From contig NZ_JAPEIQ010000006.1 in the NCBI RefSeq assembly GCF_026041215.1, forward strand, positions 632,894 through 696,893: a stretch of 64,000 nt of DNA. Direction: 5' to 3'. Shown here in pieces: positions 51,301 through 57,030 of the stretch. This stretch comes from Hoyosella sp. YIM 151337 (lineage in GTDB: Bacteria > Actinomycetota > Actinomycetes > Mycobacteriales > Mycobacteriaceae). The notes below the pieces were generated by a model. It was given only the letters and a program-made list of their open reading frames with translations. It was not told the DNA's origin and searched no databases. Both the position numbers and the translations under genes were made by a program. Numbering within the stretch: the first letter of the stretch is position 1; each line of letters opens with the position of its first letter.

Positions 51301-54300
51301 TCACGACCGGATCATTGATCAGCGCGATATTGGAAAGAACGTCGGTAAGTTGGTTGCCACCCGCCACGTTGGTAAGCACGTCGCTGATCTGATTCAGCAC
51401 AGTGATATCTCCGGCGTCGATCAAGTCGCTGAGAACGGCGATGTTGTCGAAAACTGGAGAAAGTGCACTGATATCGCCGATCTGGCCAATAATCGTTGGA
51501 TCCGTGATGTTGGCGATGTTCTCAAGTGCAGATCCGATGGCGGTGAAGCTGGCACCATCACCGAGCTGGCCGATGTTCGAGAGCACGTCCCCGATCTGGT
51601 TGAGTGCCGTAACGTCGCCAGTAAGGATTTCGCCTACGCCCGAACCATTTCCGATGTTGCTGAGAACGTCCCCAATCCCGCTCAGGTTCTCGACGTTGCC
51701 GAGCCCGATAAGGACATCACCGATCTGACCGAGGACGCCCGCGTTGTTCAGCGCCACCAGGTCTGAAAGCACATCACCGATCGTGCTCACATTTGTGACG
51801 TCGCCGACCGTACCGATGAGTTGCGCGCTGTTGGCGCTGAGCAGGTCGCCGATGTTCCCGATATTGTTGAGAAATTCCGCAGCTCCCGCGATATCGCCCA
51901 TCTGAGCAACGTCTTGCAGGAACGCCGCGAAGTTGCCGAGGTCACCGTTATTGGTGAGGACGTCACCAATCTGGCCGATTCCGATCGTGTCCGAGTCGAT
52001 GACGGCGTTCAGGAAATCAGCGACAAATACCGGGTCACCGATGTTCGCGAAGTTCTGGAGCGCGTTCGTCAGCACGTCGACGCCAACATTGTCGTTGAGG
52101 AAAGCGAGATCCGACAGGATGTCGCCGATAGTGCCGATTCCAGTGGAGTCGCTGATGCCGGTGAGATCTCCGAGCACTGCGGTGAGGGGCCCCAACTGAC
52201 CAATGTTGTTGGACAGCACATCTCCGACACCCTCGAGTGATGCACCATTGGCGACATTGCTAAGGACATCGCCGATTTCGCCAATCGTTGTGGGCTCGAA
52301 CGTGGACGCCAGGTTCGACAGCACGTCGCCGAGCTGACCGATGTCACTAAGGTTGGAAAGGACATCTCCGTTGTTGGTGATCAGGTTAGTAAGCGTGTCG
52401 CCGACCTGACCGATTCCTGTCAGGTCTCCGAACTGACCGATGTTCTGCAGGACATCGCTGATGAGCGCGATATCGCTAAAATTCGCAGTACCAGTGATGT
52501 TGTTCAGCACATCGCCGACCGTTGCGGATGGGTCAAGGATGCTGATGTTTTGGAGAAAGTCACTCACCTGGTTAAGCACGGCGACATCGCTGATGTTCGC
52601 GATGTTCTGCAGGTTGTCGCTGAGGATTGAAAGCGGGCCAGTGAGATTGGCGGAGTCGGTGAGGTTCGCAAAGTTGGACAACACATCACCGAGCTGGCCA
52701 ATTAACGCCGTGTCACCGATTGAAGCAAGCTGGTTGAGCACATTGCTGATTTCTCCGATACCGGTGAGATCCTGTGCCGTGAGGTTTGAGAGAACATCAC
52801 CGATCGTCGCGCTCGGTTCGTTGAGGATGTCCGAAACGCCCACAAGATTGCCGACATCGGAAATCCCACTAAATCCGTTGAGAACGTCTGTGAGCGCGGT
52901 GTTGAGCGTGTTGATGTCGCCGACATTGGATAACACTGCCACGAGATCGCTGAAGGTTACATCCGGGTCGAAGACCCCCGTAAGGCCGTCGAGCACAGAG
53001 TTGAAAACGCTGAGGTCCCCGATCTGAGCGAACTGCTGCAAGGTGTCCGCAACCGTCGCGATATTGGTGATGTCGCCAATCTGGGACAGCCCCGAAAGTA
53101 TGTTGCCGATCTCGCCGATGCCACTGAAATCACCGGCGTTGCTGAGTATGTCACCAATGACGGCCGAGGGGTCACCGACGTTGACGAGGTTCGAAAGGAT
53201 GTCGCCGACCTGTCCAACATTCGTCAGGTCACCGACATTGGCGAAGTCCTGCAGAATTTGACCGATGTTGGAGACGTCACCGATCCCCGACAGATTCGAC
53301 AGGAAGTCACCAACATTGATGAGGTTGCTGAGGACGTCGGTATCCGTAATGTCGAGATCTTGCAGAATTGCGGTGATTCCCCCGAGGTCGTTGATACCCG
53401 TAATGTTCTGCAGGAGTGACGGATCGATCGATCCGATGCCCGTGATGTTCTGCAGAATGTCACCCACCTGACCGAGTGCGGTCAGGTCGTTCAAGAAGGC
53501 GATGTTCTGCAGGAAGTCGCCGATCGGACCGATTCCGGTGACGTCACCGACGTTGGCGAGGCTGTTGATGATGTCACCGATCGCCAGCGACGGCTCGAGG
53601 ATGCCGATGTTCGAGAGGTTTTGCACGAAGTTCCCGATGTCGGTGAGGTCACCAAGCGAGGCTGCATTGATGAGGTCGCCGAAGACGTTGTTGCTCAGCA
53701 CGTCGATCGGGAGAATCTCGGAAAGCGTGATTCCTGACGTGAGGATGTCGGTCAGAATCGGGCCGGTGAGATTGCCGATATCACCGAGATTGATATCCCC
53801 CAGACCGATATCACCGAGGCTGATGTCACCGATGTTGCCGATATTGCCGATGTCGCCGATATTGGTAACCGGCCCGGTCACATCTCCTCCGCCGGGCGGA
53901 TTGTTGATGATAATAGTGTCGCCACCACCGCCGGGCGGGGTGGTGATGATGTTGTTGTTCGTATTGTTGTTGATATTGGTGATAGGTGCCGCCGCGCCGC
54001 CGCCTGGTGCGCCAGGATTGATGACGGGGGCAATCACTGGAGTTATTACAGGCGCAATCACGGGGTTGAAGACAATGTTGCCCCCGCCTGCCCCACCTCC
54101 GGGCGTGACTATCGTCGGACCGACGATAGTCGGTCCGACGATAGTGGGACCGGTGGTGCTCGGTCCCACAATCGTAGGTCCGTGGGTCACGGCGGATGAG
54201 CTTCCGCCTGGCCCCTGCACCACTACTGCCTTTCCGCCACCGTGCCCACCGCCGGGAGTCAGAAGATTGACGATTTTGGTGGCTCCCCCCGCCGCCAGGT

Positions 54301-54541
54301 GCGAAGCACCGAACCACCCAGACGGGCACAGATGCGCGGCTAGGGCACTCGGATCACCATTAAAGCCGCCGATTTTGCAGATCAGCGGCGCGATGGCGTC
54401 GATATCCGCGCGACAAAAAGGCAGTACCTCGTGCTTTTCAAGGAAACATGCTGGGTTGGCGAGGAACTCTTCACGGGCACTCGAGTCCCGGAGCAGCCAA
54501 AGAATAAGTGCAACCAGTGGGTTGCCCGCGGTAATCGACAT
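39338..54541 (-). CDS. iniB: Giant IniB-like repeat protein
   Basis: About 5,067 residues from ATG 54541 (MSITAGNPLVALILWLLR), with TGAGG just before it; upstream in-frame starts to 54634 add only non-conserved residues. Order: IniB N-terminal domain (1-95) with four Cys; Gly/Pro/Asn-rich linker (95-225) containing GPTIV repeats; about 3,260 residues of 19-residue repeats of the form IGxIGDVLSxLxxxGDxxx; a short GDLPGL turn; about 1,430 residues of Ala/Gly repeats of about 14 residues (AGALAGSAGAVGDV); and a Ser/Thr-rich tail with GLTSGL motifs. There is no classical signal peptide. IniB of M. tuberculosis has 479 residues and the same plan (N-domain plus Gly/Ala-rich body). Gene order with iniA and iniC supports the assignment. 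The function is unknown even in mycobacteria; I infer a surface or envelope-associated structural role. Confidence 0.92.
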   Translation of the reverse strand: MSITAGNPLVALILWLLRDSSAREEFLANPACFLEKHEVLPFCRADIDAIAPLICKIGGFNGDPSALAAHLCPSGWFGASHLAAGGATKIVNLLTPGGGHGGGKAVVVQGPGGSSSAVTHGPTIVGPSTTGPTIVGPTIVGPTIVTPGGGAGGGNIVFNPVIAPVITPVIAPVINPGAPGGGAAAPITNINNNTNNNIITTPPGGGGDTIIINNPPGGGDVTGPVTNIGDIGNIGNIGDISLGDIGLGDINLGDIGNLTGPILTDILTSGITLSEILPIDVLSNNVFGDLINAASLGDLTDIGNFVQNLSNIGILEPSLAIGDIINSLANVGDVTGIGPIGDFLQNIAFLNDLTALGQVGDILQNITGIGSIDPSLLQNITGINDLGGITAILQDLDITDTDVLSNLINVGDFLSNLSGIGDVSNIGQILQDFANVGDLTNVGQVGDILSNLVNVGDPSAVIGDILSNAGDFSGIGEIGNILSGLSQIGDITNIATVADTLQQFAQIGDLSVFNSVLDGLTGVFDPDVTFSDLVAVLSNVGDINTLNTALTDVLNGFSGISDVGNLVGVSDILNEPSATIGDVLSNLTAQDLTGIGEISNVLNQLASIGDTALIGQLGDVLSNFANLTDSANLTGPLSILSDNLQNIANISDVAVLNQVSDFLQNISILDPSATVGDVLNNITGTANFSDIALISDVLQNIGQFGDLTGIGQVGDTLTNLITNNGDVLSNLSDIGQLGDVLSNLASTFEPTTIGEIGDVLSNVANGASLEGVGDVLSNNIGQLGPLTAVLGDLTGISDSTGIGTIGDILSDLAFLNDNVGVDVLTNALQNFANIGDPVFVADFLNAVIDSDTIGIGQIGDVLTNNGDLGNFAAFLQDVAQMGDIAGAAEFLNNIGNIGDLLSANSAQLIGTVGDVTNVSTIGDVLSDLVALNNAGVLGQIGDVLIGLGNVENLSGIGDVLSNIGNGSGVGEILTGDVTALNQIGDVLSNIGQLGDGASFTAIGSALENIANITDPTIIGQIGDISALSPVFDNIAVLSDLIDAGDITVLNQISDVLTNVAGGNQLTDVLSNIALINDPVVIGQLGDVLNNIAQLSDISTIGQIGELLSGNQLGDITGIAGDFGDIAANLLSGNQFGDFAGHIGDVLTGNEVGNVISGIAGGNQVGDVLSGITALNDAVAIGQVSDILSNFAQIADNTVITQIGEALSGNQFGDVLSNLAQFDPVVLGQVGDVLSGFSAFTDPAVVGQIGDVLSGNVGAIGQVGDILSNLASTGDIASIGAIGDALNNFANLSDTSLLSDLITAGDFTAIGPVFESLAQFGDVNNLSVVGDVLSGNVAQAGDVLTNLANADGVTQFGDVLSGIGSGNIAQIGDVLSGNVAQLSDFSDFAQFGDILSGLGALNDPVLIGQFGDILSGLASNNPVAVSDLADILSGNAGQFGPITTFLGDIAGISDPTLFGQVGDVLSGIGNVENLSGVGDLLSGNNGDILSGLIGIGDGNGIGEVGDVLSNLATVSENLNIGALGAALQDIATIGDPSAVFGDILSGDVLSNISNFGDFGLAELNQVGAFFQDIAQVGDLTAVGQVFDNLVSLSDIANIGEIGDVLSGFGQFNDVLSNIVGGNNLGDVSGIGDVSDILSGTQFGDILSGFGDVLSGFSADPAVIGQFTDVLNNLAGGNEFGDILSNIANPALIGQFGDVLSGLASVGDPAAIGQVGDVLSNIGSFGDDATIASLGAVLQDFANISDAALIGDILSNIATGDPSAVFGDVLSNIGQLEQVGAFFETLAQAGDITGIAGNLADIGDVLSGNQLTDVLSNIAQLGDITDNTVIGQVGDVLSNFAQITDPAIVGDFSEALSGLASGNQLGDVLGGNQFGDVLSGLAQIGDPTAIGQLGDVLIGIGNVENLGQIADVLSGDLFSGNFTEVGDVLSQLVTLGDTANLTAIGNALQDFANITDPSVLSDILNPSSDIGDILSGFTTGDIGQLAAFFNDLADVGDVNAIGDVLSNIGQLSDIANGNTITDVLNGLAGGNQIGDMVGGIANGDNGVGQIGDVAAISLAQVSDVLNNSQFGDVLSNLASIGDPTLIGSFSDVLNDAAANLGSGNTVGDITGIASEVGDVLSGDVLSAITNNGDLGNLTNFFQNIGQAGDLSVLSPVLDNVGQIGDVLTGDFGQFGDVLSGIANISDPAVIAQVGDVLTSLAGGNDISDVLSGLTTGDIASIGQIGDVLSGIANMDNAGQVGDVLSGFGNLENVGQVSEILSDLVDVGDFAPVTNLGDVLQGFANTGDISQVGAFFDNITQNGDLSVLNPVFENISTLSDFGNISDISDVLSGIGNISDPTVIAPITDVLSGIANISDPTVIGQVGDVLSGLASGNDVGDVLSGLSGIGDGNSIGQLGDVLSGLGSFGDVTGIGEVGDVLSSLGGLENIGQVGDILSNFSAISDNLNLGTLAATLQDVAQMGDFAPFLQDIAQVGDVTGISAVFDNLSALNDLSNVGHISEVLSGIGNANEVGNVLSDLVDAGNANQIGDVLSGLANANQLGDVLSGFANITDPTVFGEIGDVLSGIANLDNTQIGNVLSDLVDAGDFANVGEIGDVLSNLASAGDFTNIGQISDILSNFGTISDSFNVGELGAVLQDIAQTGDISEVGAFLDNLAQMGDLNVLSPVFENIAALNDISNVGQIGDVLSNFVEAGNGNQLGDVLSGIANISDPTVIGQVTDILSNFGNANEIGDVVSELISIGDNATIGQIGDVLSGIGSFENFGQISDSLNDLSALSDNLNIGALGATLQDVAQTGDIGQFAAFFQDVAQVGDIGQLGAVFQNLSVLSDLANLGDIGDVLSGNANPVTDILSGDITNIGQMGDVLSDLSALNPAVIGQVGDVLSGINGNEFGDLLSGNAGQIGDVLSGLSSIGDPTAIGQVGDVLSGIGNISDFGQLGDLFSGNEVGDIIANIASMSDSFNLDAVGTVLQDFANVSDPQLLSNFLNDLVSADPSATVGDVLTTISSGDVGQLTAIVQDIAQAGDLNGINAVFDNLAQLGDISDVGQFGDVLSGLAALNDPSIIGEIGDVFSGFTGIADPAVIGQIGDVLSGNQVGDVLSGLTAVADPTVVGQFGDVLSNLVTITDPAIFGQVGDVLSNVADIENVGQFGDILSNLATLSDTVDIGNLGAAFGDIANISDPAIVADFLNGLASGDPSAAVGDVLSNIASGDIGQLGAFFSDLAEVGDISAVGAVFDSLAQLGDISGVGQIGDVLSGNDVFGQVGDFLNGVGNISDPTVVGEIGDVLSGLSAIGDPAIVGQFGDVLSGIASGNELTDILSGDFGQLGPISSVIGDLTGVSDPTVIGQIGDVLSNLAAVGDPTLIASISDVLNDAAANLGSGNVVGDVLTNLISLNDTVDIGNLSATLQDFANISDPSVLNDMIDSVVNVSGDPSAAIGDVLSGLSAGDIGNVTAFFEDLAQIGDFGNISAVVENIATLGDIGNIGQIGDFTANIGDLPGLGDLPGLGDLPDLSEVLDPSLIGDLTGGIGAVEFVGDISGGFSGAAEAVAGVAGAAAGAAEAAGAAAGAVAGAAGAAAAAGGALSGAVDGTAGAAAQAAGALSGGATAVGDVAGNLGGAFAGGAEALAGAAGGATGALSGAAGAAAGAAGALAGAAGAAGDVAGSLGGAFAGGAGAIGGAAGAVASSAGAAGDAAGAVAGSAGAAGQTAGSVAGAAAAAAGGAAAAAAGLAAVAAGGAEAIGGFAGMGEALAGAASDLAGSAGAVGGVTGALAGSAGALGDAAAAVGGAFEGGAGAVGDVAGALAGSAGAVGEVAGAAAAGLAGGAGAVGDVAGSLAGSAGALGEAAGAVSGALSGGAEALGGAAGAFTGALESGAEAAGAAAGAFAGAAGAAGDVAGAVGTGLAGGASAIGDVAGGLAGGAGVLGEAAGALGGAATGGAGAVGDVAGALAGSASGLAGAAGGLTGAFEGGAAALGDAAGALAGSAGAIGDVAGAAAGAFAGGVEALGGVAGALAGSAGAVGDVAGGLAGSAGAVGGVAGGLAGSAGALGEAAGAVGGAFTGGAEAIGGAAGALAGSAGAVGEVAGALAGSAGALGEVAGAGAGAFAGGAEALGGVAGGLAGSAGAVGDVAGALAGSAGALGEAAGGFAGAFAGGASALGDAAGAVAGAAGAAGEAGGALAGAAGAAGEVAGALAGSAGAVGDVAGALAGSAGALGEVGGALAGSAGALGAAAGAVAGGAEAGAGLGGALGDSAFGLGGTLAGGAEAAAGAAGALAGGAEALGGVAGGAAGAFAGGAEAVGGAAGALAGGAEALGGVAGGAAGAFAGGAEAVGGAAGALAVGAEALGGVAGGAAGAFAGGAEAVGGATGALAGSAGALGDVAGSAAGAFAGGAGALGEAGAAFAGSAGAIGDVAGAAAGSAGAVGDVAGALAGSAGALGGAAGAFSGALTGGAEAVGGAAGALAGSAGAVGDVAGALAGSAGAVGDVAGAAAGAFAGGAEALGGAAGALAGSAGAVGDVAGALAGSAGALGGAAGAFTGAFEGGADAVGGAAGALAGSAGVLGDAAGAFSGALQGGAAAAGNTAAALAGSAGALGDAAGSAGGALSGGADALASTAGAVAGSAGALGGLAGALGGAVSGGAGALGGVAGAAGSGLEGGAGAVGGAAGALAGSAGALGETAGAFGGALGAGADAFGGAAGAVAGSAGALGDAASAFSGALQSGADAAGGLAGSAGAVGDVAGGLAGSAGAIGDVAGAGSAALAGGAGAAAAAAGALAGSAGALGEAAGAAAGGAEAIGDVAGALAGAAEAGGALAGAAEAVGGAAGGFTGAFEGGADALGGAAGALAGSAGAVGDAAGGFAGVLDGGAGVIGDAAGAFAGAAGGSADALGGVTGAVAGGADALGDAAGALSGSTQFLGDATAGVAGAGGAAAEAVGGVAGAAAGGAEAIGGVAGAVSGTLEGAAGITGGLTTASESVSAMSVPDSTDSFSGTTDYSTYSAPVTDYAAPVASTTGAVTGVVTDTVGSGADTLGTTATGLTSGLTSGLSSGLSQTWDSGLTSAFDAPVADSGDFIG
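39660..43960 (-). repeat. IniB repeat region B: Ala/Gly-rich 14-residue repeats
   Basis: About 1,430 residues of units like AGALAGSAGAVGDV and AGAFAGGAEALGGV, mostly 14 residues with 18-residue variants (AGAVGGAFTGGAEAIGGA). The composition is dominated by Ala, Gly, Ser and Val with scattered Asp and Glu and almost no Lys, Arg, Pro or aromatic residues except Phe. The antisense strand is open over the whole stretch because of codon choice. Confidence 0.88.
44080..53870 (-). repeat. IniB repeat region A: 19-residue GDVLS repeats in ten or more super-repeats
   Basis: The coding sequence is built of units such as IGQVGDVLSGLASVGDPAA, 19 residues with frequent 16-residue variants. The consensus is hydrophobic at positions 1, 4, 7, 8 and 11 with Gly-Asp turns. 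About 3,260 residues correspond to roughly 170 units if all had 19. A longer pattern recurs as well: blocks with LQDxAxxxD (near 44330, 45020, 45640, 46175, 46635, 47175, 48695, 49330, 49955, 50680, 51520 and 52045) mark super-repeats of mostly 150-280 residues. A solenoid fold is likely. Confidence 0.88.
48236..48320 (-). repeat. Near-identical internal duplicate of 44411-44495 within iniB
   Basis: About 74 of 85 bases match the stretch at 44411-44495, coding for DPTLIxSxSDVLNDAAANLG in both places. Most other repeat units differ more at DNA level, so this pair points to a more recent duplication or gene conversion. Confidence 0.7.
54257..54541 (-). other. IniB N-terminal domain
   Basis: Residues 1-95 of the giant protein. 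The helical start (NPLVALILWLLRDSSAREEF, then LANPACFLEKHE) matches the family pattern seen in mycobacterial IniB (LIDYILSLFRSEDAARSF). The Cys residues at about 31, 41, 53 and 72 are unusual for this domain and could form disulfides if exported. Confidence 0.8.
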
Positions 54542-54828
54542 TGCCTCAGCCCTCGTTCCGTCCGTGGGTGACAAAAGCACGCTCACGCGCATCGTTGTGA
54601 GCTCGATTCTTCGCGCGGCCCCGACCGTGCCCAATGGGGGACAACCCGCGATTGGTTACCGTCGCTTAGGGGAACGATCTTTAGGGGAAGCGCCCCCTAT
54701 AGGGGATATGCCCGGTAGTCTTGGCGTGTCCTAGACCACACCCACACCGGGACTGGGATTGTGGGCGGGGAACGTTCGCCTGCAGCGCAGGCAGTGCAAC
54801 ACCGCTGCAGCAAACTGAAAGGTGCGCC
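54542..54828. promoter_or_regulatory. Divergent regulatory region between iniB and the Hsp70-like gene
   Basis: The region is 287 bases with no convincing gene. TTAGGGGAA occurs twice (54666-54674 and 54681-54689, 15 bases apart) and a third related box ATAGGGGAT lies at 54699-54707. The palindrome CCCCTATAGGGG at 54694-54705 overlaps the third. These boxes probably bind a regulator of iniB, of the Hsp70-like operon, or of both; the LuxR-type protein at 57027 is the obvious candidate. Confidence 0.6.
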
Positions 54829-57030
54829 TTGACTGGTCTGGGGTTAAGCATCGGAAGCGCCTGCTACACGGTATCGTGCTGTACCGAGCAGAACACCGAG
54901 GAAAACGCAGCCCGCGCGCTGACAAGACCGGCCCCGCTCCTGCTTCACAGCGACGGCACAGTCACGTTCAGCGATAGCGCCGCCACGGTGCAAAGGCACG
55001 CGGCCGCGCGCCCTATCGTGCTCTCAGACCTCTGTGAACGCGTCGGTGACGCCGTGCGCATAGCCGGAGCGAACGGCGAGACCAGCGACGCGGCAACGGT
55101 TGCTGCGACTGCGGTCCAGATGCTGCGTGCGGAATTCGGAGGCGATACGACTGCTTCGGCGGTGGTCGCAGTCCCAGCGGACTGGTCGGAGTATGCACGG
55201 GCGACGTTCGCAGAGGCTTTGCGGACTGTCTGTGAGCCAGCGCCCGCGCTGGTGACTGAATCTGACGCGTTGATCGCCTTCACGCATCGTGAATACGGGG
55301 CCGCGGACGGTGCTTCGCTGGTTATCGATATCGGTGCCCGGTATACGGACGTGACAATCTCCCAGCGGACGCCCGAAACAGGGTCCGAGCTGCCAGCCAC
55401 GCACTTTCGGACGGCGGACGTGAGCGGCGAGTGGTTCGATTATGCGCTTTTGACCCACGTACTTCCACAGGTCCACAGCGAAGCGGAGATTGCCGAACTC
55501 GCTGATCAAACCGCTCCAAGACGACTCGTCGAGAGCGCTCTGAACCTTCGAAACGCCGCGCGTATTGCTCGCGAGACCCTCTCCTTCCGAACGACCGCCC
55601 AAGTCCTGTCTGAACGTGGTGGCAACGCGCAGGACATTCGAGTCGTTCGAAACGAATTTGAAGAACTCATCACGCCGGCATGTAGACGGCTGGCTGAGTT
55701 CACCCGTCAAGCCCTGCGAACCGCCCAGATCAGCGAGTCGGACGTCGCACGCATCGTCCTCGCTGGCGGTGTCGCCGCGACCCCGCTCATCACCGAGTTG
55801 CTCACTCGTGAGTTCCGGCTGCCAGTACTTACACCCCGTGACCCCGGTCTCGCGGTTGCGATCGGCGCTGCACACGTCGCCGCGTCGGGCAGCTTTGAAT
55901 CTCCTTCGTCCGCGCCCCGACCGTTGGCGTCGAGCGCGCGCCCCCAGCAGCTCGCAGCGACCCAGCGCAGACGGCCCGTTCCACCGATGTTGCCCACAAT
56001 CGAACGGGCAGCGTCTCGGCGCAACGTCGGGCGCGCGGCCGCTGTCGCAAGTGCCGCTGCAGCCGTGGTCCTGATCGCCGCCGGATCGCTCAGCGTCGGA
56101 ACGTCCTTTTTCCCTATGACCTCCTCAGCCGGAAGCGTGCAGGAAGCCGCCGAAGCCGAGACGGGCGCCGGGCAGCACAGCGGCGACTCTCCTACTGCGC
56201 TCATCGGCGCGGCACCTAGTCAGCAACCTGCGGCGGCCTCCTCAATTCTCGGCACAGCTCCGCGCACAGCGGCGCCCTCGGCCCCTCTCCCGCGACACCC
56301 CGGTGTGTCCAGTGCAGGTCAGCGTCCTTCAACGGACCCCTCGCTACCCGCCACAGATCCCACTTCGGATAGCTCACAAGCGCCGGCCAGCAGCCCGCCG
56401 CACACGGTCGGCGATGGCAGCGGCCCGAGCACACCCGCTCCCAGCCCGGCCCCCAACAGTCCGCAGCCGAGTGCCCCGGACTCGCCAGCTCCGCAGCCCA
56501 GCGCTCCTGGGCCCACGACGAATCCGCCGCCCCCTGTGCAATCCCCTAGTACGAACACGCCGCCGCCAACGACTACAGCTCCACAACCGTTTGTGCCGCC
56601 ACAGCTGCCGTCGCCTGGCACTGTGGTGGGCCCGGTGACCTCGGGAGTCACGGAGTCCGTGGGCGGTGTGACTGACACCGTTGGCGGAACCGTCGGCGGT
56701 GTGACAGGCGGCTTGGGACAAACCGCAGGAAACCTGGTGCAAGGTACGACCGGCGCAGTCGGTGGTGTTACGGATACCGTCGGCGGCGCTGTCGGTGGCG
56801 TCACCAATACACTTGGCGCTCCGACTAGTACGGTCAGCGGCGTCACCGGTACGGTCGGCCAAGTGGCTGGCACTGCAGGTGCTGTCACCGATCCGGTGAC
56901 GGGTACGGTCAGCGGCGTCACTGGCACTGTGGGTGATGCAACGGGTGGACTCACTAGTGGAGCGGGAGGGCTGCTAGGTTCCCCGCTTAATACGGTCGGC
57001 GGCGTACTCGGCGGGGTGACGAGTCGTTGA
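54829..57030 (+). CDS. Membrane-anchored Hsp70-like ATPase with Pro-rich and Gly/Val-repeat exterior
   Basis: The protein has 733 residues from TTG 54829 (MTGLGLSIGSACYTVSC), preceded by AAAGG; an upstream in-frame TTG at 54721 adds unrelated residues. An actin/Hsp70-type ATPase fold spans about residues 1-370: phosphate-binding VIDIGARYTDVTIS and adenosine-binding IVLAGGVAATP. There is no typical Hsp70 substrate domain. After a basic linker comes one transmembrane helix (about 405-430), a Pro/Ser/Thr-rich stretch (to about 605), then Gly/Val/Thr repeats such as GGVTDTVGGTVGGVTG to the end. By the positive-inside rule the ATPase is cytoplasmic and the repeats outside. It overlaps the next gene by four bases and is divergent from iniB. 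Confidence 0.82.
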   Translation: MTGLGLSIGSACYTVSCCTEQNTEENAARALTRPAPLLLHSDGTVTFSDSAATVQRHAAARPIVLSDLCERVGDAVRIAGANGETSDAATVAATAVQMLRAEFGGDTTASAVVAVPADWSEYARATFAEALRTVCEPAPALVTESDALIAFTHREYGAADGASLVIDIGARYTDVTISQRTPETGSELPATHFRTADVSGEWFDYALLTHVLPQVHSEAEIAELADQTAPRRLVESALNLRNAARIARETLSFRTTAQVLSERGGNAQDIRVVRNEFEELITPACRRLAEFTRQALRTAQISESDVARIVLAGGVAATPLITELLTREFRLPVLTPRDPGLAVAIGAAHVAASGSFESPSSAPRPLASSARPQQLAATQRRRPVPPMLPTIERAASRRNVGRAAAVASAAAAVVLIAAGSLSVGTSFFPMTSSAGSVQEAAEAETGAGQHSGDSPTALIGAAPSQQPAAASSILGTAPRTAAPSAPLPRHPGVSSAGQRPSTDPSLPATDPTSDSSQAPASSPPHTVGDGSGPSTPAPSPAPNSPQPSAPDSPAPQPSAPGPTTNPPPPVQSPSTNTPPPTTTAPQPFVPPQLPSPGTVVGPVTSGVTESVGGVTDTVGGTVGGVTGGLGQTAGNLVQGTTGAVGGVTDTVGGAVGGVTNTLGAPTSTVSGVTGTVGQVAGTAGAVTDPVTGTVSGVTGTVGDATGGLTSGAGGLLGSPLNTVGGVLGGVTSR

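Noticed and set aside
39338..54541. Repeats in iniB as a CRISPR array or as a PE-PGRS protein
   Set aside because: The repeats are coding, of variable DNA sequence and without spacers. The N-terminus is of IniB type, not PE, and the GGA/GGX pattern of PGRS is absent.
54542..54634. Longer iniB start at 54634
   Set aside because: The extra residues have no similarity to IniB and run into the shared promoter boxes; ATG 54541 starts right at the conserved helix.
53502..54734. A 410-codon plus-strand frame at the 5' end of iniB
   Set aside because: It is antisense to the IniB N-terminal domain and GPTIV linker. The minus frame carries the recognisable domain.
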